Source of the DNA: Molossus alvarezi
Taxonomy: Eukaryota; Chordata; Mammalia; Chiroptera; Molossidae
DNA: 64,000 nucleotides
Assembly: GCA_037176705.1 (NCBI GenBank)
Contig: CM073891.1
Span: 91,532,327-91,596,326 of the forward strand
Direction of reading: 5' to 3'
The notes below the pieces were generated by a model. It did not search any database, was not told the DNA's origin, and saw nothing but the letters and a program-made list of their open reading frames with translations. The translations under genes were made by a program, and so were the position numbers. Positions 12,791 through 24,905 of this stretch are shown piece by piece (positions within the stretch are counted from its first letter, which is position 1; every line of letters starts with the position of its first letter).

Positions 12791-12981
12791 TTTTTTTTAA
12801 CCCTCACCCGAGGATCATATGCTCCATTAATTTTGAGAGAGAGTGAAAGAAGAGAGGGACATTGATGCAGGAGAAAAACATCAATCAGATGCCTCTGGTA
12901 CATGCCCCGACCGGGAATCGAACCCACAACCCTTTGGTGTATGGGAAGACATTCCAACCAACTGAGACAACTGGCCAGGGC
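12791..12981 (-). mobile_element. VES SINE, older subtype
   Basis: Minus-oriented copy: T-run, aaccctcacccgaggat tail, B-box region read as gggaatcgaaccc, head ending ctggccaggg. Imperfect flanking repeats of the ttataattttt / tattagaattttt type. Confidence 0.88.
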
Positions 12982-13013
12982 TATTAGAATTTTTATGCTA
13001 AATCAATATTTAA

Positions 13014-13140
13014 CCAGGGTCAAATTATGTGACTTTGTGTAAGTCAGTAAACTTCTCAGAGACTCAGCTCTGTATATATAAAGATCTGAGTAATATTGGA
13101 AGACTCTGAGATGACTTTCAGCTCTACAGTAATGTAATTT
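13014..13140 (+). repeat. MIR-like SINE fragment
   Basis: Shows the MIR core phrase in decayed form (tgtgactttgtgtaagtcagtaaacttctcagagactcag), then a tagttttcag-like end. Old and non-coding. Confidence 0.5.
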
Positions 13141-13939
13141 CCATCTATTATAGGTCCTATGTTGAGTGATTTCAAATTCAGAGACTGACAATGGCGGTAG
13201 CAGGGCAAAGGGGAGTTCAGTAAATACTCTTCAGTTGCATTCACTAAAGGACCAGGACAAAGAAAATATAACATATTTTTTCTATTTACAGAAAGAGGGA
13301 AGGGACATTCATGAAACATGATTGTAAAATTGTAGAAACTATTAATATGCTTTCCCTTCTTTCTTTATGAAAAAGACCAGCTGCAATCAGATATACTGGA
13401 ATGTGCTGCCTAGAAAAATAACATAGGGAGCCAAACCAACAGAAAGTAATTGAAGAATACTTTAAAATGCAAGATGAATTCAAAATGTGAAGTAGAAACC
13501 TTAACATGTTACCTTGGAGAGTGGTGGAAGACTGAAAAAAAGTCCATTTGGTTTTAAAATGAGGGGGAAGGTTTAGAGGAAAAATGTTATTGAACAGAAG
13601 TATTTTCAGTGTTTCAGAGGAATCAAGCTCCTTGCCAAATGTGTTCCGTTCAGGACCAGGTGTGAACGCAGGGGCGAGGAAGCTCCATACCTGACGCTAA
13701 GGAACACATGGTATGGAGCAGAGGAAGGGCAGGGCCTCTCACATGAACACAGAACTAGAATGCCAAAGACATAAGGCCATCCCTTTTTGTAATATGGTCT
13801 CAATGCATATTTTCATCAGTATTTTCCATGAGGTTTTTATGCACAGATGGCATAGGAACCAAACTGGACTTTTCATTTATTCTTCAACCACACATGATTT
13901 CTTCCTCTTGTCCTTTGTTTGCTTAGCTCTCTTGTCCTG

Positions 13940-14250
13940 AAGTGTCCATTCCTCCTACTACCTTCCATCAACTCCTGATGGTCTATCCATCCAGTTACCT
14001 CCTAAAGCCTTTCCTGGTGCCCTTCGTGCTGATGTGCTCTGAACTATCCTAGAACTTCATACCTTCCTAACAAGTCCCACCTTATATCACAGTTGTTGAT
14101 TTATTTGTCTTATTCCTTCCTTCCCATCTCACCACTGCCTGGTTTTGTAAAGTCTGGCCCTAAGCTCTATTTACTTTTATTCACAGCAGGTAATAGCATA
14201 GAACCTTTCCTATACCATGTGCTCAGTCAATGTTACTTTATTTATAAGGC
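13940..14250 (+). repeat. L2-like LINE 3' fragment
   Basis: Resembles the L2 3' end: cctaaagcctttcctggtgc, a middle with tatcacagttgttgatttat, then gtgctcagtcaatgtta-type ending. Decayed; no coding potential. Confidence 0.5.
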
Positions 14251-14930
14251 TGACTAAATATTATGAGAGACCCTGGGGCATCACAATTGTTGATATGCTC
14301 AGCAGCCAAACCCTAGTTCCGGCATCCTTGAGAAGTTTCCCAAAGACCTTTTACAGGGATCTTTAAGAAGGCAATGATGCCTTGTTCTTATTTTCCTTAA
14401 AATCCCTTAGAACACAGATAGTAAGGGGGAAAAGTCATTCTGAATAGTACTGGCTGAGAAAAAGGAAATATTCTGGGCACTGTCATAGTCCAGGTTTCAT
14501 GTGAAAGATCAATAGTCTGGATTAAATATTTTTATTTTTCTAGCACTAAAAATAATGAGTTTAAATAACATCATGTTATAATGTGGAAGAAAGACATTGC
14601 TATTCAGTTATGCCAAATAGTACAGAAACTGACAAGCAGAAAACACACAGGCATTTTCCAGCCAGAACACCAGATTCCCCTATATGCTTTCTGAACACAG
14701 ACATTAAAACCACACTGCCACACTAGGTCACTAGGTCACTGCCTCTGCCATCTGGTTTAGACGTGTGCCCCACATGGCAGGCATCCTATACAGCTGCTAC
14801 AACTTGAACTCCTTAAGGAATTCAAATTATTCAAATGGAGAGGGTTTTTTGTTGTTGTTGGAAGTTCAGGGAATACCAATTTAAAGGTAGCATTTGAATA
14901 TTCAAGTGTTCTAATCAAGATACATAAATA

Positions 14931-15192
14931 GCCTTGGCCTGCATGGTTCAGTGTTTAAAGCATGGGTCCGTACACTGGAGGGTCATGAGTTTGAGTCCCA
15001 GTCAAGGACACATACCTGGGTTGCAGGTTCTATCCTTAGCTCTCGTCAGGATGTGTGCGGAGGCAACCAATCAGTATGTCTCTCTCACATCGATGTTTCC
15101 CTTTCTCTCTCCCCTTCCTCCCTCTCTTTCACTCTCTCTAAAATATCAATGAAAAAAAAATCCTCCAGTGAGGATTAACAGACAAGCAAAAA
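14931..15192 (+). mobile_element. VES SINE near the GPR37 3' end
   Basis: Full-length plus-strand copy with head (ccttggcctgcatggttcag), B-box-like gtttgagtccc, CT-rich part and the tcctccagtgaggatt tail. A perfect 14-bp duplication, aagatacataaata, lies at 14917-14930 and 15193-15206. It sits just beyond the likely GPR37 3' UTR in antisense orientation to the gene. Confidence 0.95.
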
Positions 15193-15207
15193 AAGATACA
15201 TAAATAT

Positions 15208-16215
15208 TTTATTACTCCACTACTGTACTTTCATTCTACTTAAAAAAAATTAAATCACACAGATTTAATCAAGGAGAAAATTTAGAATTCAGAGAGTATC
15301 ACGTAAGGTTCACAGTGCTGCACAGGTCAGTGTTCAGAGGAAACCAGATGACAAGTGCATTGTATTTCAGTGCTTGATTCTGATCATTATTCCTCGTAGG
15401 AAAACCATCAACTCTACATGGTAATTCAAAGGTTAAATTAAAATAAAAAAAAGTTTCATCCTACTCTGCTGTCTGTTTATTCATATTTTATAAATGTTTG
15501 GAAGTAATTTTACATCTGTATCTAAATATTAAAAATACAATTTGTTTTAACATATGGTATAGTTTTATGAATCATGCACATAAAATAGTACTACTGTATT
15601 AAGACTTTATAACACAATGATTACCTGTCTTAAAGGAAAATAAAATTATAAAACAATAAGGCCAATTTTAAGTTGTGCATAGAACCAGTAATTTTGTATT
15701 TAAGGCAATTAAAAGATTTATTGAAAATTGGTTAAAAGTAGATTGACAATGACATTAAAGAATAAAGTGTAATTTATTTGGTGCTACTTTGTGAATGTTT
15801 CTTTTCTACAAATCATCTCATTATACTATATACAATATACTTTCAATCACAACTCAAACATAATATAACCTACAAAACCACATGGCTATAATCAATATAC
15901 AATGATTATAAAAAAAAAAAATTAGCAGTTAGTTAAGGTGCAATAACTTTTAAAAAATAAAATATTAGCACCATACCAGATAAAATGACCTAAAACTATT
16001 GGCCTCCTCATACCTCTTAAATAACTAAATATAAACATTTTTTTTCAAAGCACAAATATTAATCTGCAAAATCAGTTCTACAGTAGTTAACATTTCCCTC
16101 TTTTTATTTTCATTTTTTTTTGCATTTTTTATTTCCCGGTAAGGAAAAATATAAAGTAAAAACTTTCACAGGGTATGAAAATCAAACAAAGAAATCTACC
16201 CAAACCAAAGGTCCT
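15208..16215 (-). other. GPR37: Probable GPR37 3' UTR with candidate poly(A) signals
   Basis: AT-rich sequence directly after the GPR37 stop, free of recognisable SINEs down to the VES copy at 14931-15192. In transcript sense AATAAA occurs at 15773-15778, 15717-15722, 15476-15481 and 15208-15213. Which is used cannot be decided here, so the end is a guess. Confidence 0.45.
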
Positions 16216-17034
16216 TCAGCAATGAGTTCCAACAGAACCAAAAGTGGACATTTCACGGCGGATGGTACTGAAAGGTGAGAGTTCCAGTTCCGTGGTGTAT
16301 TCATTGTCATTGTCGTCGCTGGTCACTGTGGAAGACTTCTGAATGCACTCCTCACAGCAACAGCAGCAGCACTCCATAAAGGCCCGACTGAAGGGTTTGC
16401 ACAGACAGAACAGGATGACTGGGGTGACACAGGACTTAAAGAACAACAGGAACTGACTGATGATATTAAGAAGGTCCATTGTTTGCTGGGAAACCCCGGT
16501 AGCCATATAGGCAGTAACAATGTTGCAGATATTTTCAGGAATAATGCAAAATCCATATAAAATGGTCAAAGCCACGACTGTGCAGTTCATCTGGCTCTCT
16601 AGCTGAATCTGCCGCTTATTCCCTCGCGTGCAGGCTTTCTCCGCTTTGCGGATTTTCCTCGCAGTCACTAAGGAGCAGGTGATGGTAAAAAGTGTAGGCA
16701 AACAGAAGTAACAGCCAAAATACCACCAGAGCCTCGCACTGTCGTAGGTGAGGGCCAGAACATAGATGGTGTCTGGCAGATCAGGAGAGATCTTGATAAC
16801 GCAGCGCTCTGCAGGTGCTCGGCCACTCAAGCCCAAATCCTCCTTGCTCAGCTGGCGAAGAACAACTTCTGGAAGCGCCAACAGGAGAGCACCAACCCAT
16901 ATGACAGCAAGCTTGGCAGTTGTGGAAGAACAGTTCTCAATCATTTCGTAGTACATCTGCACGTTGGTGGCGGCCCGGAAGCGGTCTATGCACAGAGCAC
17001 ACAAAGTGAAGGTTGTGACGCCCAGAGAAGCAAC
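16216..17034 (-). CDS. GPR37: GPR37 coding exon 2: TM3-TM7 and C-terminal tail
   Basis: Encodes residues 344-615 plus a TGA stop (16216-16218). It follows a cag acceptor (17037-17035) preceded by a pyrimidine-rich tract, and joins exon 1 in phase 0. TM3 ends in DRF (360-362), a variant of the class A E/DRY motif. C421 in extracellular loop 2 is positioned to pair with C336. The third intracellular loop is basic (about 469-487). TM7 carries TP (547-548) where most class A receptors have NPxxY. After TM7 lies a run of six Cys (565-570) plus C573, a candidate palmitoylation site. The tail ends GTHC, reported in mammalian GPR37 to bind the PDZ protein syntenin-1. No frameshift or premature stop is seen, so the gene looks functional. 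Confidence 0.97.
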   Translation of the reverse strand, partial: VASLGVTTFTLCALCIDRFRAATNVQMYYEMIENCSSTTAKLAVIWVGALLLALPEVVLRQLSKEDLGLSGRAPAERCVIKISPDLPDTIYVLALTYDSARLWWYFGCYFCLPTLFTITCSLVTARKIRKAEKACTRGNKRQIQLESQMNCTVVALTILYGFCIIPENICNIVTAYMATGVSQQTMDLLNIISQFLLFFKSCVTPVILFCLCKPFSRAFMECCCCCCEECIQKSSTVTSDDNDNEYTTELELSPFSTIRREMSTFGSVGTHC

Positions 17035-17106
17035 CTGTGGGAGGAACACAGAATATGGGTGAAAGCTGAAAAAGATCAAGACATAAGGCAATATAGAGTA
17101 GGAAAA

Positions 17107-17108
<2 letters not shown>

Positions 17109-17147
<39 letters not shown>
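17109..17147. repeat. (AC)n microsatellite near the GPR37 acceptor
   Basis: About 19 AC units on the plus strand, hence (GT)n in the GPR37 transcript, roughly 75-112 nt upstream of coding exon 2. It is uninterrupted and therefore probably length-polymorphic. Confidence 0.97.
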
Positions 17148-17149
<2 letters not shown>

Positions 17150-18200
17150 GACAGAGAACAATTTCCTGGAATTATAAGGCATGGTAACTGGGTCGGTGAC
17201 TTCAGCTGAATCATCGTTAAGGACGAAAATTGAAAATCAGAAAAAAAAAAAAAAAATGTAGTGGTTCAGGGTCATGGAGTCAAAAAAACTTTAGAGCAGA
17301 AGGATCCATAAAGATCCTTTAGTCCAATACCATTTTATTACAGATAAGAATACAGACACTCCAAGAATTTCAGTCACCATGAAAATGCCTGCCACCAGAC
17401 GACCTAGATAAAGAGTAAGGATAATTGAATGAATCCTTTTCATTATCGAAAAGGATGGTCATGCTTTCTAGTTTGAGGGTCAATAGCATGCCTTACAACA
17501 CAGCAAACATTCAAGAGCTTATCGTTTCCAACAAACTAGATGAGTAGAGACCCCTTCCGATTTCTCCTAAGTGCAAATGAAAGCATTTTAATGTTATTTT
17601 TGCATATATCTATGAAAAACAAGAAAAGGAAATTCTCCGGAGATCAAAATCAAAGAGAAAACACATTTCAAACAGGTCAGCGACCACTCCCCACCACCAT
17701 CGGCTCCTACTTCGAACCCCCATCTCATGCTGTACCTTTGCCCTAGGGGCATCTGCCAATCCTGGTGAGATTTCCCAAGTCGGTGTTAACTAGAAGGATG
17801 AGACCAGGTGCCCGGGTACACAGCTAGGACATAAAACTGCAGCCACTGTGAGTGGGGATTCGGTCAAAGATTCCTTGTGATTTGAAAAGCCCCAAAGAGT
17901 GACATTTTCATGGGTATAAAGAGAAAGAAATCAATCAAGTGAGATAGTGGAGAAACCTGTATGGGTTTTAGTATTTGGATCTGGGTGAATGAGGGAATTG
18001 AAGGGGAAGGGCAAATTCCAACCAGAAGCCTGCATTTACACTGGACTAGAGCCAGAAATCACACCATGTGGCTCAGAGAAATCCACAATGCAATTTAAAA
18101 TCATCCCAGGCAGTGAACAAGGGAACACAAAGAAGACGCTTTAAACCAGGCCTCAAAGAAATTGCACAGATAAAATTCCAGGGAACATGGATTCACAATT
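17148..18200. other. GPR37 intron, acceptor-proximal part
   Basis: No exon-like or repeat feature was confidently recognised. There is a poly-A run at about 17240-17255. Confidence 0.5.
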
Positions 18201-18215
18201 AAAAATCATAATATG

Positions 18216-18425
18216 GCCCTGGCCAGTGTCGTTCAGTTGGTTGAGCATCATCCTATGCACTGAAAGGTCACCAGTTCGATTCCCAGTCAGGGTACATGCC
18301 CAGGTTATGGTTTGATGCCAGTCAAGGTGCACATGGGAGGCAACCGATTAATGTTTCTCTCTCCCTCTTCCTTCCTTTCTCTCTCTAAAATCAATAAAAG
18401 CATATTAAAGTAAATAAAATATGAT
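18216..18425 (+). mobile_element. VES SINE in GPR37 intron
   Basis: Plus-strand copy with ccctggccag head, gttcgattccc B box and aaatcaataaaag end. Target duplication aaaaatcayaatatg at 18201-18215 and 18426-18440, one mismatch. Confidence 0.93.
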
Positions 18426-18440
18426 AAAAATCACAATATG

Positions 18441-19681
18441 TAAGAAACAATCCACTACTATGAGCTCATGTGCCAAAGAAAACAAGTTACAGAATCAGAC
18501 AATACTAAGTATAGTTATCATGAAATAAATATGCTCATCAAATTTAAAGAAATATGAGATAGAGGGAAGTCAAAAATAGGAGATATAAAAAAAAATAAAC
18601 ATAAAAATATGCAAAAGGAACCACATAGAATGTCTAAATACTCCAGCAACAGGAAAACTTCAGGTCAGAAAATCCTGATGCTGACCTGTATTCAAAGAGG
18701 AATTACTCTTACACACACATGGTCCAGACCTCTCAATAAATCAAGTTGAAGGTTAAGAACCAAAAACATAGACATATTTTTTTTTCACACAGAGGCTTTT
18801 TTTTGGAATATAAAAGCATGTTCCTAATGTAGACATGCTATCATTCAATAATCTATAAAACATCATACATACACTCTAATAGGGTACAAAAGCATACATT
18901 CAACACAAGCACACATTTATTGATAACAACTCTATACCCAATACTCTGCTAGATATTGGGGATATAGAAAGGAATAAGAAGGTTTTTTACTCAAGGAGGT
19001 CATAGACAACCAAGAGAGGGGAAGGTGGTTCTCACAGTGACCATCTGGGAGCATCAAATTTACTCAAATAGGGAAAATGAAAGTGATTAAAAGTTTAATA
19101 AATGTGGTTATTATTTATATATTTAAATGAGGACACTGAAATTGAAAGTAAAATAGTCACAAGAATTAAGAGAAAACAGGTGAATAAAAGAAAACTCCCT
19201 ACTTGGGTAGGATGCTTTGGGCTGCACCCTAGACACCTGGGTATATGCATTCACTTTTATCTCTGCCAGCTGAAATGTTTCAGCTATAGGTCATGCCTTG
19301 GCAAAGGGACAAAGATACACACACACACACACACACACAGAGAAAGAGAGAGAGCTACAGGTATATATATATGTCTAATTTTTTTAAAACTCAAAGGGAT
19401 CATGTTGACAAAAGGAAAACCATTTATTATAACAATTTTAGCTCTCAAAACATGAGTTGTTTATGTTAATACATTTAAGCTGTCACTCTCCCCAGAACAA
19501 CGGCAACTCTACTTGTGGCTTTTTTTTTTTTTTTGAGAGAGAGAGAGAGAAAATAAGGTTATTTTCAGAACAATAATCAGAATCAAGAGGGTTTTTCTTA
19601 AACAAAGTATCCAACTTAAATCCACAGTCTCAGCTACAAGCAAGATCTAATGGTAATAACTGTTACATAAAAGTTCAGTTT
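18441..19681. other. GPR37 intron, mostly unrecognised
   Basis: Contains an ancient repeat fragment near 18911-19015 (ttattgataacaactctat... gatattggggatata), a (CA)n run at 19318-19339 followed by GA-rich sequence, and T/GA low complexity near 19520-19550. No exon seen. Confidence 0.5.
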
Positions 19682-19693
19682 AAATCCTTATTT

Positions 19694-19937
19694 ATTTTTT
19701 TTATCCTCACCTGAGGACATTTTTCCATTTTTTGTTCAGATAGAGTGGGAGGGGGAGAGAAGAAGAGAAAGAGGAGAAAGGGACATGAAAGGGACACATC
19801 GAGAGGCTGCCACCCACACGACCCAACCGGGGCCGGGGACAAACTGCAACCGAGGTACATACCCTTAGCGGGAACCAAACCCCGGTCTCTCCGGACCACA
19901 GACCGACGCTCTAACCACTGAGCAACTGGCCAGGGAA
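19694..19937 (-). mobile_element. VES SINE in GPR37 intron
   Basis: Minus-oriented full-length copy, tail cacctgaggac to head gccaggg. A 12-bp duplication, aaatccttattt, lies at 19682-19693 and 19938-19949. Confidence 0.94.
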
Positions 19938-20742
19938 AAATCCTTATTTTGATATTTTGTTACTTCACTTAAGTTTAGAAAATGCCATCCGTCTTCTCTG
20001 TGTGATCTTCTGTTGAGCCACATTTTGGTGGAAAACTAGCAGCTTCTTATAAATGGATATCCTTATCTTTGTAGCAAAAGCATTTTTCTCCTATACATTT
20101 CTTCCAGAGTTCTTCACTGTTACACATCTTTTGGAATTATCTGCAGGTTTCTGACAGCTGTCCAATGTCATCCAAATTAAAGAAAGAGAAGACCTGCAGG
20201 ATTATGTTGTCAGGCATGTGAACCAGCAAATTAGATTTCCCTGACTCAGATTCAGAGAATAATCCAGCTCTTTCCCAAACACTTTCTGCACCTGCCCGGC
20301 AGTCACTTGCTTAGCAGGAAATTTGTGGGGTGTCCTCACCTCTCTTGTTCCAGACAGAGAGAAATCATCCATGACTTCCAGATAACCTCAGTTGTGGTGA
20401 TGACCAGGTGGTGGAAATCCTTGCTTGGAGAGGAGGCCTAGCTTCTAATAAGAATGCTGGGCAGGAGAGAACTCATGGTCTCCTCCTGCAGCCCCAGCAT
20501 CAGCAGGCCTTGTGGATTCTGAGAGTTCCAACGTCAGTCTGCCCGCTTCCTACACACTACACCTTAGTCAGTGTCTATTACTTCTCATATGGAAAATAAC
20601 ATTAACAATATAAGAAATATCAATCTGACATGAATAATAAAAAGAGACATGTTTATGTTCACATTTTGAAAATTAACCCTCAAATTAATAAGTTGTTCAC
20701 CTTGATGGAAATGTATTTTGCTTCTATGCTAAAAGCTCAATT

Positions 20743-20952
20743 TTTTTTTCTTTATTGATTTGAGAGAGAGATGAAGGCGGAGGGAGAGAGAGATATAAAC
20801 ATCAATAAGAGAGAACATCGATCGGCCGCCTCCTGCATGCCCCCCACTGGGGATCGGGCCCACAACCTGGGCATGTGCCCTGACCGGGAATCGAACCAGC
20901 GACCTCTTGGTGCATGGGTCAACGCTCAATCACTGAGCCACAGCAGCCGGGC
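20743..20952 (-). mobile_element. VES SINE (second subfamily) in GPR37 intron
   Basis: Minus-oriented copy of the subfamily whose tail reads tttattgattt and whose body contains ccccccactgggg, gggaatcgaacc and gcgacctcttggtgcatggg. Flanking gctcaattt / gctcaaattt repeats are short and imperfect. Confidence 0.92.
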
Positions 20953-23454
20953 TCAAATTTATTTTTTAAATTGAGGTCCTCACTGTGCAACTATCTTATG
21001 GTCAGATTATATATATATTTTTTACATCAGTAATGGCCACACGTTGAATGTAAATCTGAGAAGAACTTGGCATTTTCTGAAAGTCTACATCAAACAGTAT
21101 TATGTGGACATCACAGTACATATTCCATTTTAGAGATATTTGAAGTTTTACATTTGTATTTTCATTTTTGAAATATTTTGATTTCTTTTTCTATAAGAAT
21201 GTAAAACAAAACAAAAACATTCTCAAATTCTCAAATATATACAAAACCCCAGCAAGGCTTTCTGGGAGCCTTCACTAAGGCAAATCTGTGTGCGCGTTTC
21301 CCTGTCACACTGTGTCCTGAGTCCGTCCACAGATACAAAGCTGCAAGGTTGATGCTGTGCACTCTTTCTGAATTGTGAATAACATTTCTATTAAAGGGAC
21401 AGCTTGAGGATATAAAAATACTAGCAACTCTAAGGAGAGCAATCTCGTAGAGACTTGAAACATCTCTTTCTTTGGTAGTTTTCTATCATTACTTACAAAG
21501 AACACACCAGGGATAGCATCTTCTCCCCAGTTAACCTTCTTATTTTTAAATGTAGGTAGTTAAAATCTGGACCAAATTATCACAAGTGCTAGCTAGCATT
21601 TGCATATCTAAACACAAGTCAGTTGCAAAGCATTTCTTGAGAAATAAGAGCAAATGAATGTGGGTGGACATGTATTAAGAAAGGCGTGTTAAATTGCCAC
21701 TCCTTAGATAGCATGAGCTGTGCTACACATTCACTCTTAATTAGATGTTCACTGCTTCAAACAGCAAAACAGGGTTTCCTCGGTTCTATACATTTCATCT
21801 CACATGACAACAAAAGCTGGGACAAGTGTTAAGCAATATTTACATGTGCTCCAACGTTTCGCTCAGCTACTCTTCTCCACTGTATTTCATTGGAAGATGA
21901 TCCGTTCTTCAGCCATATTCCCAAAAGCTTTAGTACTGAGTCAGAACCTCAGACGTGTCTGATCTGTGATCCTCTCGATGACTCATGGGTTGAGAGAACT
22001 TTCCCAATTTTCATAGACTAATTTCAGGAAGCTCCCGCATCCAGCTTCCTGTTTACAGATTGGACTCTCTCTCTCCGATAGTATTCTCTGCCATCCAGAT
22101 CCAATGAAAGAGGGTGAACTGTCCAGGAAGGTCACAAGAGCTACAGAGAGGGTTGTTAAAGGAGCCTCTAAGGAAAATGTTGCCCCCAATGCAGAGAGGG
22201 CTTACAATACAGTTGCCACAGCAACCGCAGCCCAACTGCCAGTCTGAGATATCTACTCCCTCCTGCTATCACTGCCTGCAGTGTTTTTACTTCAGATATT
22301 TTTCCGTAAATTCACTTATGCACTTAATTTTATTATATGAGAGAAACAGAAAGGGACAAAGTCCCTGCTCAGTACTTTCCCAAATCATTTACAGAGAGCT
22401 TTAAATATCTGTAAAGAATGAACCGCATACTGCAGATATAAATTGATAAAAATCATCTGGAAAATGGATGATGGGCTCATTTCTGCTTACTCAGATATGA
22501 AATATAGCCAGGTAATTAAAACTGCTAAATGTTGGGGTAACATGAAAAGATTTCTATCACAATTTTTAAATATACTTGTTTACACACAGCTCATTAGAAA
22601 TTCTACCAAGATGAATGGTGCAATTATATGCAATTATAAAACTGTATCATGAATGTTAGATCTTCTGCATTTAATGACCATATCTGATTGCTAAAATTCA
22701 ATATCACTATGAAATATGCTCTTGGGAATAAAGCTGTTAAGCATTAGCTTAGATGGTTAATTCTTTGAAGCAACATCCTGAGAGATGAAATGAGTAAGAT
22801 GCAATCTCTTATTAATTAAACTGCAATGGGAGGAATAATTAACATCCACAAAAGCAGAACTGTAAACACTTTTAATAGACAAGACTATTAATTGTGAGAC
22901 TCAACAGCAGAGGGAAGCTGGAAGTAGAAATTTTTATATATTGGGGAAAATAAGATATTGAGCACTTGGAAGGGATTGGCATCAAAATACAGAAGCAAGA
23001 GAATCAAAATAAACAACTCTAAAAATCTGTCTTTCAAACAGCAGTGTTCTGCTCTTCTTTGTATCCCAGAGTCACAACAGTAAAGCTCCTTCCCCTGCGC
23101 AGTCAGCACGTAGAGCAGGGGGGCTTGAGGGGCTGCAGCCACCTACCCCATTGCTTCAAGGCACTGACAGATGCAGGGAACGTCGAGACCTGAGCACTCG
23201 GGTGGGAAAGCGGCAGTTCCTGTGTCCAATGTCCTCCCCACTGGTGAAGTTTCTAATGCAAGACAAACTTCACATCACGAGAAAACCTGGGTCACATATT
23301 CACTTTGTACTACATTCAATCCCTGTTCATTCAAAATTATATGAACAAAGAGCATACAGATACTTTATGAAAAACAGTCATCTGTGAAGATCTTGTGTTA
23401 GCTACTGTTCCATTTCTCAGAAGCTTATTGCAGACAAGCAAGTAAGCATTGTAG
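20953..23454. other. GPR37 intron, no recognised feature
   Basis: About 2.5 kb without a clear repeat or exon. Short frames (for example 22114-22404 plus, 22888-23142 minus) show no family resemblance. A moderately GC-rich patch lies at about 23080-23240. Confidence 0.45.
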
Positions 23455-23594
23455 TCGTGACTGGTGTAGCTCAGTTGGTTGGATCACCATCTTGCATTCT
23501 GAAGGATCACAGGTTCAATTCCTAGTAAGGACACATACTCAAGTTCTGGGTTCGATCTCAGGTTAGGGTGAGTACAGGAGGCAATGGATTAATA

Positions 23595-23639
<45 letters not shown>

Positions 23640-23720
23640 CTCTCTCTCCCTCTCTCTTCCTATCTCTCTAAATTCAATAAAAGTGTGTCCTTGGGTGAGG
23701 ATTTATAAAAGAAGAAGAAA
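23455..23720 (+). mobile_element. VES SINE with long CT tract
   Basis: Plus-strand copy: diverged head (gactggtgtagctcagttgg), B-box-like ggttcaattcc, then an expanded (CT)n/(CTTT)n tract at 23597-23660 and a gtccttgggtgaggattt tail. Target duplication not clear. Confidence 0.85.
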
Positions 23721-23781
23721 GTATTATGAATGAGAAGAAACTGTAAAACAGATAACACAGATCACGTGAGATCTAACTCTT

Positions 23782-24105
23782 TTATTTTTAATTTTTTTTC
23801 TTTATTGATTTTAGAGAGAGAGGAGGGAGAGGGAGAGGGAGAGGGAGAGGGAGAGGGAGAGGGAGAGGGAGAGGGAGAGGGAGAGAAACATCAATGAGAG
23901 AGAACACCATTTGGCCACTTCCTGCATGCCCCACACTGGGGATTGGGCCCACAACCTGGCCATGTGCCCTGACAGGGAATCTAACTGGCGACCTCTTTCT
24001 GGACCACAGGCCGACGCTCTAACTGCTGAGCCAAACCGGCCAGGGCGGAACTGGCGACCTCTTGGTGCATGGGTTGACGCTCAACCACTGAGCTACACTG
24101 GCCGG
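23782..24105 (-). mobile_element. VES SINE interrupted by a second VES head
   Basis: Minus-oriented second-subfamily VES with an expanded GGGAGA array at about 23826-23884. A 16-bp duplication, gtgagrtctaactctt (one mismatch), lies at 23766-23781 and 24106-24121. Within it, 51 bp at 23998-24048 are foreign and are described separately. Removing them and one copy of their duplication leaves a normal VES body. Confidence 0.93.
23998..24048 (-). mobile_element. Head-only, tailless VES insertion
   Basis: In minus-strand sense this holds only the first roughly 49 nt of the other VES subfamily, from gccctggccgg to ggtccaga, with no body, CT tract or A-tail. It is bounded by a perfect 15-bp direct repeat, aactggcgacctctt, at 23983-23997 and 24049-24063. 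That sequence occurs once in other copies of the host SINE, so it is a target duplication. The form fits the published class of tailless retropseudogenes made by L1 machinery. Confidence 0.85.
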
Positions 24106-24599
24106 GTGAGGTCTAACTCTTAACCAAGTAAAGAGTATCTTTTTCTAAACCTTCTCCTAGAAATCAGTGATAACCCTTACGTGGAAAAATAGACCAATGT
24201 ATTTCTAAGCAAAATTTCTTTATGTGAAATTGAATCTCCATGCTTCAAGTACAGTGAAGCCACTGGGATACACTGATTTTTATAAGACAGGAAAATTTCT
24301 AACCAAATTCATGACAGCTGTGCTCTACCCTAACATATTGTACCTCAAAAACATTTTAAGTGGGTCTATTTCTGTGCCATCCTTTGTTTACAAGTCATTT
24401 CCAAACAAGGGCATTATTGTTAAGAAAACCCATTCAGCTGGGCCATGAATGATTATCTATTATGAGTCCGTGGTTACAGGCCTAACAATCAGTCAGGAAA
24501 AAAGCAGGAGGAGCACAGGGTAGAGTTTTCCTTTGAAAACTCTAAATGGCTTGAGCTTCTGTGCCTTTGGCTTCCTCTTGCATTTTCCACAATCCTATT

Positions 24600-24890
24600 C
24601 CTTACAGCACTTCAGGGCAACTTCCCCATGAAAAGGCACTTCTTTGAGCACCAGTGGGGACAGCGTGTTCACCAGAGCTGCTGCCTGTCAGCGATGGATG
24701 AGGTGCCCTCGCCCAGAGGTCTCCGAGGGCCGCGGCACTGTGGCAGAGGCGCTCATCCGCCAGCGCTTCCAACCCAAGCCGACTGAGCAGGGGGCGTGCC
24801 TCACTCCGCAAGATGCACCGCTCCAAAGGACAGGTCTTCAGGGCCACCCTTCCAGACAGAAGCTTATCTTTATCGGTGTCACTGAGATTT
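24600..24890. other. GC-rich intronic island, unknown nature
   Basis: A CpG-containing block in AT-rich intron. Both strands carry open frames across it (24602-24904 minus, 100 codons; 24644-24892 plus, 82 codons). I recognise neither product. It could be a conserved regulatory element, an old processed fragment or an unannotated exon. Confidence 0.4.
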
Positions 24891-24905
24891 AATCGGACAC
24901 CCACA

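Noticed and set aside
17035..17214. Upstream in-frame extension of GPR37 exon 2
   Set aside because: It is intron sequence containing the (GT)n tract. The acceptor at 17037-17035 joins exon 1 in phase and restores the conserved TM3 sequence.
23820..23890. Regularly repeated GGGAGA units resembling an array
   Set aside because: A simple-sequence expansion inside a VES SINE. There are no unique spacers, so it is not a CRISPR-type array, and the genome is mammalian.
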